From NCBI RefSeq assembly GCF_014779665.1, contig NZ_JACXYY010000001.1:496001-560000 (forward strand): a DNA stretch of 64,000 nucleotides, in the 5' to 3' direction. A program made the position numbers and the translations under genes. Source of the DNA: Nocardioides hwasunensis (GTDB lineage: Bacteria > Actinomycetota > Actinomycetes > Propionibacteriales > Nocardioidaceae). Under the pieces are notes generated by a model, which saw nothing but the letters and a program-made list of their open reading frames with translations, did no database searches and was not told the origin of the DNA. Below, piece by piece: positions 27,247 to 35,828 of this stretch; position 1 is the first letter of the stretch; every line of letters begins with the position of its first letter.

Positions 27247-27989
27247 GCGAGAGCTCCACCGAGCTGCTGCGTCTCGACGGCGTGCGCAAGGCCTTCGGCG
27301 ACCACGTCGTCCTCAGCGACGTCGACCTGACGATCGAGCCGGGCCAGTGCGTCGTGCTCATCGGCGCGTCCGGGTCGGGCAAGTCCACGCTGCTGCGGTG
27401 CGTGAACCTCCTCGAGATCGTCGACGACGGGGTGATCACCTTCGAGGGCCGCGACATCACCGATCCGCGGGTCGACGGCGACGAGGTGCGCTCGCGGATG
27501 GGCCTGGTGTTCCAGGCCTACAACCTCTTCCCGCACCTCGACGTCATCGGCAACGTGACGATGGCGCTCCGCCTCGTGCACGGCGTCGGGGCCGAGGAGG
27601 CGCGCTCGCGCGGGCTGGCGATGCTCGACCGGGTGGGTCTCGCCTCGAAGGCGGCGGCGCGTCCCGACGACCTGTCCGGCGGCCAGCAGCAGCGCGTCGC
27701 GATCGCCCGGGCGATGGTCGCCAACCCGCGCCTGATGCTGCTCGACGAGGTCACCAGCGCGCTCGACCCCGAGCTGGTCGGCGAGGTGCTCGACCTGCTG
27801 ACCGAGCTCAAGGGCGAGGGCGTCACGATGCTGCTGAACACCCACGAGATGGGCTTCGCGCGCGACGTCGCCGACCAGGTCTGCTTCCTGCACGACGGTC
27901 GGATCCACGAGCAGGGGAGCCCCGAGCAGGTCATCGGCGACCCGCAGCAGGAGCGCACCCGCGCGTTCCTCTCCCGCATCCGCGCGTGA
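27243..27989 (+). CDS. Polar amino acid ABC transporter, ATPase
   Basis: A 248-residue ATPase of the GlnQ/HisP group: Walker A GASGSGKSTLLRC, Q-loop VFQAYNLFPHL, signature LSGGQQQRVAIARAM, Walker B LMLLDEVTSALD and H-loop NTHEMGFA. All motifs are intact. GTG start overlaps the permease stop. It completes the importer begun at 25463. Confidence 0.95.
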   Translation: MSESSTELLRLDGVRKAFGDHVVLSDVDLTIEPGQCVVLIGASGSGKSTLLRCVNLLEIVDDGVITFEGRDITDPRVDGDEVRSRMGLVFQAYNLFPHLDVIGNVTMALRLVHGVGAEEARSRGLAMLDRVGLASKAAARPDDLSGGQQQRVAIARAMVANPRLMLLDEVTSALDPELVGEVLDLLTELKGEGVTMLLNTHEMGFARDVADQVCFLHDGRIHEQGSPEQVIGDPQQERTRAFLSRIRA

Positions 27990-28086
27990 GGGCGTACGCC
28001 GCCAGCGAACGCGCACCACGTGATTCGTCCGCTGTCGGTGGCGAGGAATAGCCTGACCAGGTCGGGTGGTTGCGCACGGCAACGGA

Positions 28087-28104
28087 CTGATCGGTTCCGA
28101 TCAG
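28087..28104. promoter_or_regulatory. Operator-like palindrome before the ABC exporter
   Basis: CTGATCGG and CCGATCAG form a perfect inverted repeat with a 2-base centre (28087-28104). It lies between a possible -10 (TAGCCT, 28049-28054) and the GTG at 28139. The size fits a TetR or MarR family operator; no such regulator is in the window. Confidence 0.45.
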
Positions 28105-28138
28105 GACGGTCACGGACAACAGGAGGCGGGCGACACCG

Positions 28139-29947
28139 GTGGGCGAGGACGCGAATCTGCGGCGCACCACGACGCTCGACGGCTTCCGGGTCCTCTGGGT
28201 CGCCATCAAGCGTGAGCCCACGATCTTCACCGTCGCCACGCTCGGGGCCGTCCTCTTCGGCGTCCTCACCGTGGCCGACGCCTGGGTGCTCGGCTGGTCC
28301 ACCCAGCACGTCCTGATCCCCGCCTTCGACACCGGCGAGATCGGGGCCGGCCTGCTCGTGTGGGTGGTCGCGCTCTTCATGGCGGTGGCCATCCTCCGCG
28401 CCGTCGGCATCGTCGCGCGCCGCCTCGGCGGCGGCATCATGTACTACCGGATGCAGTCGCACACCCGACGCGGCGTCACCCGCCAATACCTCTCCCTGCC
28501 GATGGAGTGGCACCAGCGCCACCCGACCGGCCAGCTGCTGTCCAACGCCTACTCCGACGTCGAGGCGGCCTGGGCGCCGATCATGCCGCTGCCCATGGCG
28601 CTGGGCACGATCGTGATGATGGTGATCGCGGTCATCCAGATGTTCGTCGCCGACGTGGTGATGGCGATGGTGGGCCTGCTGGTCTTCCCCGCGGTGGTGG
28701 TCGCCAACCTGCTCTACCAGCACTACTCCTCGCCGCTGATGACTCGTGCCCAGGAGCTGCGCGCCGAGGTCAGCGAGATCGCCCACGAGTCCTTCGACGG
28801 CGCGATGGTCGTCAAGACGCTGGGCCGCGAGGTCGAGGAGACCGACCGGTTTCGGGTCAAGGTCGACGAGCTGCGCGACGTCAACGTGCGCGCCGGCAGG
28901 ATCCGCGCGATCTTCGACCCCGCGCTGGCCAGCCTGCCCAACCTCGGGGTGCTGGTCGTGCTGGCCGTCGGCGTCTCCCGCGTGACGAGCGGCGCCACCG
29001 AGCCGGGCGCCGTCGTCACCGTCGCCTACCTGCTGACGATCGTCGCCTTCCCGATCCGCGCGATCGGCTGGCTCCTCGGCGAGTTCCCGCGCTCGGTCGT
29101 CGGCTACCGCCGAGCCCAGGCCGTGCTCGAGGCCCAGGGCAACATGGCCTACGGCGACGTCGAGCTGCCTCGTGGCTCGAGCGGCGCGCTCCTGCAGGTC
29201 GACGGCCTCCACTACTCCTACGACGCCGACACCCCGCTGCTGCGCGGCGTCGACTTCGACGTACGCCCGGGGCGCACCGTCGCGCTCGTCGGCGCCACGG
29301 CGTCGGGCAAGAGCACCCTCACCAGCCTGATGACCCGGCTCGTCGACCCCGACGCCGGTGAGATCCGCATCGACGGCCACGATCTCAAGGGCCTGCGGCG
29401 AGGCGAGCTGCCGCGAGACGTGGCGCTGGTGCCGCAGACCGCCTTCATGTTCGACGACACCGTGCGCGGCAACGTCACGCTCGGCGCCGACGTGCCCGAC
29501 GACGAGGTCTGGAGCGTGCTGCGCACCGCCCAGGCCGACGGCTTCGTGGCCGCCCTGCCCGAAGGGCTCGACACCCGGCTGGGGGAGCGCGGCACCTCGC
29601 TGTCCGGGGGCCAGCGCCAGCGCCTGTCGCTGGCGCGGGCCCTCGTGCGACGGCCACGGCTGCTGATCCTCGACGACGCCACGTCCGCGGTCGACCCCGA
29701 GGTGGAGGCCCGGATCCTGGCCTCCCTGCGCGACGACCTCGACGGTGACGACACCTCGGCCGCCTCGCTCCTCGTGGTCGCCTACCGCAAGGCCACGATC
29801 TCCCTGGCCGACGAGGTGGTGCACCTCGACGAGGGCCGCGTCGTCGGGCGCGGCACCCATGCCGAGCTGCTGGCGTCGAGCCCTTCCTACGCCCAGCTCG
29901 TCAACGCCTACGAGACCGACCCCGCCGAGGAGGGCAGCAACCGATGA
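28139..29947 (+). CDS. ABC exporter half-transporter (degenerate ATP site subunit)
   Basis: A 602-residue half-transporter: six membrane helices (about 30-320), then an ATPase domain with Walker A GATASGKSTLTSLM, signature LSGGQRQRLSLARAL and Walker B LLILDDATSAVD. The catalytic Glu is Asp (DD in place of DE), and the H-loop reads VAYRKAT without the switch His, so this subunit supplies a non-catalytic ATP site. AGGAGG (28121-28126) precedes the GTG. It overlaps the next gene (ATGA), its heterodimer partner. The pair resembles mycobacterial Rv1273c/Rv1272c-type exporters; the substrate is unknown. Confidence 0.88.
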   Translation: MGEDANLRRTTTLDGFRVLWVAIKREPTIFTVATLGAVLFGVLTVADAWVLGWSTQHVLIPAFDTGEIGAGLLVWVVALFMAVAILRAVGIVARRLGGGIMYYRMQSHTRRGVTRQYLSLPMEWHQRHPTGQLLSNAYSDVEAAWAPIMPLPMALGTIVMMVIAVIQMFVADVVMAMVGLLVFPAVVVANLLYQHYSSPLMTRAQELRAEVSEIAHESFDGAMVVKTLGREVEETDRFRVKVDELRDVNVRAGRIRAIFDPALASLPNLGVLVVLAVGVSRVTSGATEPGAVVTVAYLLTIVAFPIRAIGWLLGEFPRSVVGYRRAQAVLEAQGNMAYGDVELPRGSSGALLQVDGLHYSYDADTPLLRGVDFDVRPGRTVALVGATASGKSTLTSLMTRLVDPDAGEIRIDGHDLKGLRRGELPRDVALVPQTAFMFDDTVRGNVTLGADVPDDEVWSVLRTAQADGFVAALPEGLDTRLGERGTSLSGGQRQRLSLARALVRRPRLLILDDATSAVDPEVEARILASLRDDLDGDDTSAASLLVVAYRKATISLADEVVHLDEGRVVGRGTHAELLASSPSYAQLVNAYETDPAEEGSNR

Positions 29948-31761
29948 CGACCACCTCGGACCCGGCCCCCACCGCCGGCACCCGCATGGACACCGGCGAG
30001 GAGATCGGTGCCATGGCCACCATCCGGCTCGGGGTGAAGTACTCACCCGAGCTGCGCGAGGGCCTCGGCGTCTCGCTGGTGCTCGCGGTCCTGGCCTCCT
30101 GCGGGCAGGTCGTCGTGCCGATCGCGGTGCAGCAGACCCTCGACCGCGGCCTCGGCGCGCCCGGGGGGCCCCGCCTCGACTTCGTGCTCTGGATGGGCCT
30201 GGTCGCCGCGCTGGCGATCGGCGTCACCAGCTGGGCGTCGTACGCCATGACGCGGCGGCTGTTCACCGTGTCCGAGCGCGGTCTGGCCACCCTGCGCGCC
30301 AAGGCGTTCCGCCACGTCCACGACCTGCCGCTGCTCACCCAGAACACCGAGCGCCGCGGCGCCCTCGTCTCGCGCGTGACCACCGACGTCGACCAGGTGA
30401 GCCAGTTCCTCGTCTTCGGAGGGCTGATCTTCGTGGTGAGCATCGGGCAGATCCTGGTGGCGACCGTGCTCATGCTGTTCTACAGCTGGCAGCTCGCCGC
30501 GGTGGTGTGGGTCGCCTTCGCGCCGCTGTTCTTGTCCATCCGCTGGTTCCAGAAGAAGCTCTCGGCCGCCTACACCGTCGTACGCCACCAGGTCGGCGTG
30601 CTCCTCGGCGCGATCTCCGAGCCGGTCGTCGGCGCCGCCGTGGTCCGCTCCAACGGCGTCGAGGACCGCACCCAGGCCCGCATCGACACCGCGATCCAGG
30701 ACTGGCAGGACGCCTACATCCACGCCCAGAAGTTCACCGTGACGTCGTTCTCCCTCGGGGGCATCTCGGCGGGTCTGGCCAATGCCGGCGTCATCGTCAT
30801 CGGCGTGCTGCTCGGCTTCACCGGCGACATGACCCCGGGCAAGGTGCTCGCCTTCGCGTTCCTCGTCACGCTGTTCGTCGGGCCCGTGCAGATGGGCACG
30901 CAGATCCTCACCGACGCCCAGAACGCCATCTCCAGCTGGCGGCGCGTGCTCGGCATCCTCGAGACCCCGGCCGACCTGGTCGACCCCGGACCCGACGGCG
31001 AGCAGCTCCCGCGCGGCCCCGTCGACGTCCGCTTCGCCGACGTCTCCTTCGCCTACCCCGGTGGTCCGCCGGTCCTGCGCGAGGTCGATCTGACGATCGA
31101 CGCGGGCACCCGCATCGCGATCGTGGGGGAGACCGGGTCGGGCAAGTCGACCTTCGCCAAGCTGCTCACGCGCCTGATGGACCCGGTCGACGGCGCGGTG
31201 CTCCTCGACGGCGTCGACGTGCGCCGCATCGACGCCACGTCACTGCGGCGCAGCGTGGTGCTGGTGCCGCAGGAGGGCTTCCTCTTCGACGACACGGTCG
31301 CCGCCAACGTCCGCTACGGCAAGCTCGACGCCACCGAGGACGAGATCCGGGCGTCCGCGGTCCAGCTCGGCGTCGACGACTGGCTCGCCGGCCTGCCGCA
31401 CGGTCTCCACACGGCGGTGGGCCAGCGCGGCGAGTCGCTGTCAGCGGGGGAGCGGCAGCTGGTGGCGCTGCTGCGCGCGCACCTCGCCGACCCCGACCTG
31501 CTGGTCCTCGACGAGGCCACCAGCGCGGTCGATCCGGCCCTGGAGATGCAGATCGGCCGCGCTCTCGAGCGGCTGATGCAGTCGCGGACCTCCGTCACCA
31601 TCGCGCACCGGCTCTCGACGGCCGAGGGCGCCGACGAGGTGATCGTCGTCGACAAGGGACGGGTCGTGCAGCGCGGACCGCACGCCGAGCTCGTCACGCA
31701 GGCCGGCAGCGTCTACGCAGGACTGCACGCGAGCTGGATCGCCCAGCACTCCCGCGCCTGA
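29944..31761 (+). CDS. ABC exporter half-transporter (catalytic subunit)
   Basis: A 605-residue partner with six membrane helices (about 40-330) and a complete ATPase: Walker A GETGSGKSTFAKLL, Walker B LLVLDEATSAVD with catalytic Glu, and H-loop TIAHRLST. Its signature is LSAGERQLVALLR, not LSGGQ. In a heterodimer this signature pairs with the Walker motifs of the upstream subunit, so both deviations fall in the same composite site. It ends at a palindromic terminator. Confidence 0.9.
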   Translation: MTTTSDPAPTAGTRMDTGEEIGAMATIRLGVKYSPELREGLGVSLVLAVLASCGQVVVPIAVQQTLDRGLGAPGGPRLDFVLWMGLVAALAIGVTSWASYAMTRRLFTVSERGLATLRAKAFRHVHDLPLLTQNTERRGALVSRVTTDVDQVSQFLVFGGLIFVVSIGQILVATVLMLFYSWQLAAVVWVAFAPLFLSIRWFQKKLSAAYTVVRHQVGVLLGAISEPVVGAAVVRSNGVEDRTQARIDTAIQDWQDAYIHAQKFTVTSFSLGGISAGLANAGVIVIGVLLGFTGDMTPGKVLAFAFLVTLFVGPVQMGTQILTDAQNAISSWRRVLGILETPADLVDPGPDGEQLPRGPVDVRFADVSFAYPGGPPVLREVDLTIDAGTRIAIVGETGSGKSTFAKLLTRLMDPVDGAVLLDGVDVRRIDATSLRRSVVLVPQEGFLFDDTVAANVRYGKLDATEDEIRASAVQLGVDDWLAGLPHGLHTAVGQRGESLSAGERQLVALLRAHLADPDLLVLDEATSAVDPALEMQIGRALERLMQSRTSVTIAHRLSTAEGADEVIVVDKGRVVQRGPHAELVTQAGSVYAGLHASWIAQHSRA

Positions 31762-31771
31762 GGCGAGGGAT

Positions 31772-31791
31772 CTCCGGGACCGGTCCCGGAG
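31772..31791. terminator. Bidirectional terminator palindrome
   Basis: A perfect 20-base palindrome built on CTCCGGGACC lies between the stops of the convergent exporter and SsgA genes. It can form the same hairpin in both transcripts. Confidence 0.55.
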
Positions 31792-31796
31792 GCGGG

Positions 31797-32231
31797 TCAG
31801 GAGGCGAGCACCTGGCTGATCAGCATGTCCGCGTCGAAGAACTCCGACTCCGAGCCGGGCGCCACGATCGCGGTGGTCCGGTCGAGGAAGTCGTGGATGT
31901 CCGAGGAGCGGGCCAGGAGCACGAGGTGTCCGTCGGGCGAGCTCAGCTCGATGCTGACCATGGCGCGTCCGCTGACGCCGATGGCCGGCGCCACGTGCAC
32001 GTCACCCTCGCCGGTGGGCTTCTCGGTGCCCCTGATGAGCAGGTCGCGACCGAAGGTCCACACGAGGTTGCCGTCGGCGGTCACGAACGTCATCGCGACG
32101 GCGAACGGGTCGTGGCTGCGGTACCCCAGGACGGTGTCGATCTCGTGCCGGATGCCGCGGTCGTCCAGGCACTCCACGGTGATGTCCAGCGCCACGTCGG
32201 ACAGGGTGTGGCCGCTTCCAGACATGTTCAT
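31797..32231 (-). CDS. SsgA-family sporulation/cell division regulator
   Basis: SsgA-like proteins steer septum and wall placement in actinomycetes; SsgB recruits FtsZ in Streptomyces. The 144-residue product shows the family pattern: YRSHDPFAVAMTFVT, VWTFGRDLLIRG, GEGDVHVAPA, VSIELSSPDGHLVLLARSSD and FLDRTTAIVAPGSE. ATG 32231 is chosen because AAGGAG lies five bases upstream; an upstream in-frame start at 32294 is less likely. Which SsgA subgroup it belongs to is not decidable by eye. Confidence 0.9.
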   Translation of the reverse strand: MNMSGSGHTLSDVALDITVECLDDRGIRHEIDTVLGYRSHDPFAVAMTFVTADGNLVWTFGRDLLIRGTEKPTGEGDVHVAPAIGVSGRAMVSIELSSPDGHLVLLARSSDIHDFLDRTTAIVAPGSESEFFDADMLISQVLAS

Positions 32232-32434
32232 CGACGCTCCTTGGGGTTTCCCGGGGCGAGGGCTCCGGGGGTGTTGGTGCTCATGAGACGTCATGTCAGG
32301 CCCCCTGTGATGTGAAACGGCGAAATATGACCCGGACCGGTCCAGACCAGATCTTTACGTTGAGATGTGCGCCTTGATGGTTCCTTAACGATTCGACGTC
32401 GTCGGAGGTACGGATTGCCTCTGGTGCGGCCGGA

Positions 32435-32440
32435 TAGGTT
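32435..32440 (+). promoter_or_regulatory. Leaderless -10 of the PGPGW gene
   Basis: TAGGTT ends six bases before the ATG at 32447. The 215-base gap to the divergent SsgA-family gene holds nothing else that I can identify. Confidence 0.5.
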
Positions 32441-32446
32441 CTCCCC

Positions 32447-32956
32447 ATGACCGGGGCAGCCAAGCGCATCGTTCTCGAGACCCTCGGCTGGGTCCTGCTG
32501 CTCCTCGGGGTCGCGATGATCTTCCTGCCCGGCCCCGGCCTGCTCGGGATCTTCGCCGGACTGGCCCTGCTGTCGCAGCAGTACGACTGGGCCGAGCGGC
32601 GCGTCGAGCCGGTCCGCCTCCGCGCCCTCCGCGGTGCCGCGGACGGTGTGGAGACCTGGCCGCGGATCATCGCCTCCTGCGCCGGGGCGCTCGCGCTCGT
32701 CGCCTGCGGGGTCCTGTGGATCGCCTACCCGCCCGCGCCGGGCTGGTGGCCGTTCTCGGACGCGTGGTGGCTCCCCGGCGGCATCTGGACCGGCATCACC
32801 CAGATCGGCTCGGCGATCATCGCCCTCGCGCTCATCGTCTACAGCTACCGTCGCTTCCACGGCAAGCCCGAGGCCGTCGCCGAGCTCGGTCGCGAGATCG
32901 AGGCTGCTCAGCACGAGCGCGAGGAGCGCAAGCACGAAGGCCGCGTGCGCGACTGA
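32447..32956 (+). CDS. PGPGW/TIGR02611-type membrane protein
   Basis: A 169-residue membrane protein with the family motif in FLPGPGLLGIFAGLALLSQQ (about residues 25-44), a first helix at about 10-30, two more at about 77-95 and 120-142, and a charged C-terminal helix rich in Glu and Arg. Function unknown. The start is fixed by the leaderless -10. Confidence 0.75.
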   Translation: MTGAAKRIVLETLGWVLLLLGVAMIFLPGPGLLGIFAGLALLSQQYDWAERRVEPVRLRALRGAADGVETWPRIIASCAGALALVACGVLWIAYPPAPGWWPFSDAWWLPGGIWTGITQIGSAIIALALIVYSYRRFHGKPEAVAELGREIEAAQHEREERKHEGRVRD

Positions 32957-33027
32957 CGAGCGAGCCCCGTGTGCCCCGACCCGATTCAAGGTCGCGACGC
33001 TCCATGGGATAACGTTCTGCCGAGCTC

Positions 33028-33099
33028 GGGCGATTGGCGCAGTGGTAGCGCGCTTCGTTCACACCGAAGAGGTCACTGGTTCGAACCCAGTATCGCCCA
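33028..33099 (+). tRNA. tRNA-Val (anticodon CAC)
   Basis: Full cloverleaf in 72 bases: acceptor GGGCGAT/ATCGCCC, D stem GCGC/GCGC, anticodon stem CTTCG/CGAAG around loop TTCACAC (anticodon CAC, reads GTG), T arm ACTGG-TTCGAAC-CCAGT, discriminator A at 33099. CCA is not encoded. A terminator-like hairpin follows 20 bases later. Confidence 0.97.
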
Positions 33100-33118
33100 C
33101 CGAGTCACCGCAGGTCAG

Positions 33119-33150
33119 GGGCCGACTTCCGATCAGGAAGCCGGCCCTTT
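33119..33150 (+). terminator. Terminator after tRNA-Val
   Basis: A 12-position stem with one mismatch (33119-33130 with 33136-33147) around loop GATCA, followed by TTT. It is placed to end the tRNA transcript. Confidence 0.75.
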
Positions 33151-33265
33151 GGCATGTGGGTGAGTCACCCCGCTCCTGCAGGTTCCACGGGTGGGCTGTC
33201 ACACGACCGCCGTCTCGAGGCGTTTGACTGGTGTGACCACCTTCCCCCTCGATTGGACGACGCCG

Positions 33266-33817
33266 GTGACTCCCGCGAGACCGAGCACGGTCACCGCCTC
33301 GTTCGACGACTTCGTCCATGCGACCGCTCGCACCATGCACGGCACGGCACTGCTGCTGACCGGCGGCGACCACCACCTCGCGCAGGACCTGACCCAGGCC
33401 ACGTACACGAAGGTGTTCATGGCCTGGCGACGGATCTCTGGTCTGGAGGACCCGGTCGCGTACACGCGTCAGGTCCTCACACGCACGTACCTGTCTCACC
33501 GCCGGCTGCGCCGCAACAGCGAGCGACCCGCCGACGTGCTCGTGGATCGGCCGGGGGTCGACGGACCGGACGCGGCCGTACGGCTCGACCTGATTGCGGC
33601 GCTGGGGACGCTCAGGGCCGGAGACCGGGTCGTGCTGGTGCTGCGCTACTGGCTCGATCTCAGCGTGACCCAGACCGCGGTCAGCCTCGGGATCAGCGAG
33701 GCCGCCGTACGCCAACGGGCTCGCCGGGCCCTGGTCAGGCTCCGCGAGCAGTTCCCCGACCTCGAGCTCGACCCATCTCGTCCCAACCACGACTCACAGC
33801 CACAGGAGCAGCGATGA
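33266..33817 (+). CDS. SigE-family ECF sigma factor
   Basis: RNA polymerase sigma factor of the actinobacterial SigE-like ECF group. The 183-residue product has region 2 (FDDFVHATARTMHGTALLLT, then DLTQATYTKVFMAWRRI) and region 4 with a helix-turn-helix (LRYWLDLSVTQTAVSLGISE, then AAVRQRARRALVRLRE). GTG 33266 gives the usual family length; GTG 33233 and GTG 33191 are in-frame alternatives with non-conserved extra residues. The stop overlaps the next gene (ATGA), which encodes its probable membrane partner. Confidence 0.88.
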   Translation: MTPARPSTVTASFDDFVHATARTMHGTALLLTGGDHHLAQDLTQATYTKVFMAWRRISGLEDPVAYTRQVLTRTYLSHRRLRRNSERPADVLVDRPGVDGPDAAVRLDLIAALGTLRAGDRVVLVLRYWLDLSVTQTAVSLGISEAAVRQRARRALVRLREQFPDLELDPSRPNHDSQPQEQR

Positions 33818-34647
33818 AGCTTCACGAGCAGCTCGAGCGGGAGCTCGACTCGCACGACCGACCTGACATCGACGTCCAGCGGCTCAGTCACGTGGCGCGC
33901 GGTCAGGGGACACGCGCGCTGCGCCGCCGCCGCGTCGTGTCCGGTATCGCCTGTGCGGCAGCTGTCGCCGCCACGGCCGTGGGAGTCGACGCCCTCGCCG
34001 TCGGACCCGACCAGGCGGACGTCGCAGGCGAGGTGGTGACGGCAGTCAGCCCCGCCGTCCCGGACGCCTTCGACCCGTCGGCGCCGGGGCCGAGCGCCCC
34101 GGCGACGGGACGCGGCGTCGCCGCCGCGCTCTGGTGGGCAGTGACGGACCTCCAGGCCGGCACGGCCACGAACTTCGGCGGCCAGGCCGGCCACGAGTGG
34201 CACGCCAGCCTGGAGTGGGACGCCGCCGACGGCGAGGGCACCTCCCAGCTCGACGTCAACGTGCAGAACGACATGCCGTTCGGTGACTGCCGCCCGGACA
34301 AGGCGGTCGTCGACTGCCAGGTCAGCACGCTCGCGGATGGCAGCATCCTGAAGACCTACGAGCAACGCACCGCGGCTGACGAGGAGGTGGGCATCGCTCG
34401 CATCGTCCAGCTGCGGCGCACTGACAACGTCCAGGTCTCGGTCTCGGCGACCAACGGTCTGTCCCTCGCGGGCGGAGGTTGGGATGTCCGACGCTCGCAG
34501 CCTCCGCTCACGATGGAGGAGCTCACCGAGTTGGCGGCGCAGCCGTTCTGGGGTCCCGACCTCCCCACGGTGTTCATGGACGCCGGCCAGGACCTCGTCC
34601 CGTACCGAGCGCAGGGCACGCCGTGGCCGAACATGACCGCTCGCTGA
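33814..34647 (+). CDS. Membrane protein paired with the sigma factor
   Basis: A 277-residue protein with a basic cytoplasmic N terminus (about 1-43), one membrane helix (about 44-66, VVSGIACAAAVAATAVGVDA) and an extracytoplasmic domain with two cysteines (GDCRPDKAVVDCQ). The topology and the 4-base overlap with the sigma gene suggest an anti-sigma-like role, but there is no zinc-type anti-sigma motif, and in this sigma group such partners are often uncharacterised. AGGAG lies five bases before the ATG. Confidence 0.6.
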   Translation: MKLHEQLERELDSHDRPDIDVQRLSHVARGQGTRALRRRRVVSGIACAAAVAATAVGVDALAVGPDQADVAGEVVTAVSPAVPDAFDPSAPGPSAPATGRGVAAALWWAVTDLQAGTATNFGGQAGHEWHASLEWDAADGEGTSQLDVNVQNDMPFGDCRPDKAVVDCQVSTLADGSILKTYEQRTAADEEVGIARIVQLRRTDNVQVSVSATNGLSLAGGGWDVRRSQPPLTMEELTELAAQPFWGPDLPTVFMDAGQDLVPYRAQGTPWPNMTAR

Positions 34648-34772
34648 GCGCGTTGCCGCCGCATCGCGCTGGCTCGTGACGGTCTCCAGGAGGAGCATGA
34701 CGACTCACCATCGTGGAAGGGTGTCGCCATACACCGCCGACGGCGAGCCGGGCATCGAGTGAGGACATCGCA

Positions 34773-35738
34773 GTGAGTGGTCAGGTCATCGTCGTGGGGT
34801 CGAGCAACTACGACCGCACCACGTACGTCGACTCGCTTCCCCGACCGGGCGAGACGGTCACCGCCCAGGAGACGCGTGAGTCGATCGGGGGCAAGGGAGC
34901 GAACCAGAGTGTCGCCGCCGCCACGGTCGGCGTGCAGGTCGTGTTCCTGAGCGCGCTGGGCCACGACACGGAGGGCACGGTGCTGCGTCACGAGCTCGGT
35001 GAGCGCGGGGTCGAGCTGGTCGACCTGCTGCCCGGCACGAGCCAGCGCACCGGCACGGCCGCGATCACCGTCGACGAGCAGGGCGAGAACGTCATCGTGG
35101 TGTCGCCGGGCGCCAACGGCGCGCACCTGCCCGAGGTCACCGAGAGGTGTCTGGCGAAGGTAGGGGAGCGGGTCGGGGGCGACGCGGTCGTGGTGAGCCA
35201 GGCCGAGGTGCCGGTCGACACGATCGCGCAGGCGTCAGCGTGGGCGGGCCGCCACGATCTGAGGTTCGTGCTCAACATCGCGCCGTACACCGACCTCCCC
35301 GCCGAGGTGGTCGCGTCGGCGAACCCACTGGTGGTGAACGAGACCGAGGCGCTCGCGCTCCTCTCGTCCCTGGGCCGGGCGGTGCCCGGCGGTGCGGAGG
35401 ACGCAGACCCCGTCGAGCTGTGCCGGAGCCTGGCGGGTTGTGCGGTGAGCGTGGTCGTCACCCTCGGTGCGCGCGGTGCTGCGTGCCTCGTGGGCAACCG
35501 GGTCGAGGTCAGCGAGCCACCCGCGGTGTCGCGGGTCGTGGACACCACAGGTGCGGGTGACGCCTTCGTCGGCGCCCTCGCGGCGCTGCTGGCGGGTGGA
35601 CGCTCTCTGCCCGAGGGCGTGCGGCTGGCCACCGAGCTGGCCGCCCTGACGGTGACCGAGGCGGGCGCCGCAACGTCGTACCGCGTGTGGACCGCCGACG
35701 TCCTGGACCACGTCCTGGGCGCGAACACGCCGCGCTGA
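34773..35738 (+). CDS. PfkB-family sugar kinase (ribokinase-like)
   Basis: A 321-residue kinase with both PfkB signatures: ESIGGKGANQSVAAATVG (sugar binding) and VVDTTGAGDAFVGALAAL with the catalytic Asp and anion hole. NPLVVNETEALALL is the usual NE motif near the Mg site. Overall most like ribokinase, though the substrate is not proven. GTG 34773 has GAGG eight bases upstream and begins at the first strand (QVIVVGSSNYD). No sugar transporter lies beside it. Confidence 0.85.
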   Translation: MSGQVIVVGSSNYDRTTYVDSLPRPGETVTAQETRESIGGKGANQSVAAATVGVQVVFLSALGHDTEGTVLRHELGERGVELVDLLPGTSQRTGTAAITVDEQGENVIVVSPGANGAHLPEVTERCLAKVGERVGGDAVVVSQAEVPVDTIAQASAWAGRHDLRFVLNIAPYTDLPAEVVASANPLVVNETEALALLSSLGRAVPGGAEDADPVELCRSLAGCAVSVVVTLGARGAACLVGNRVEVSEPPAVSRVVDTTGAGDAFVGALAALLAGGRSLPEGVRLATELAALTVTEAGAATSYRVWTADVLDHVLGANTPR

Positions 35739-35756
35739 GGCTCTGAGGGAGGGCGG

Positions 35757-35822
35757 TGCAACTCGCCCACAAGCAGGCGTGGCGGCCCGTGCAAGACCCG
35801 CGCAAGAGCTCCGCCGCACGGT
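35757..35822 (+). promoter_or_regulatory. Putative SARP operator and leaderless promoter (site 1)
   Basis: Heptamers TGCAACT (35757), CACAAGC (35768), TGCAAGA (35790) and CGCAAGA (35801) sit on one 11-bp register, with one register position not matching. Eight bases after the last is GCACGGT (35816-35822), a -10 candidate that ends six bases before the ATG at 35829. SARP regulators bind such phased heptamers just upstream of the -10. Confidence 0.6.
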
Positions 35823-35828
35823 GCTCCC

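Noticed and set aside
33028..33099. tRNA-Val as an integration site for a mobile element
   Set aside because: No integrase gene and no repeat of the tRNA 3' end is seen in the window; flanking genes look chromosomal.
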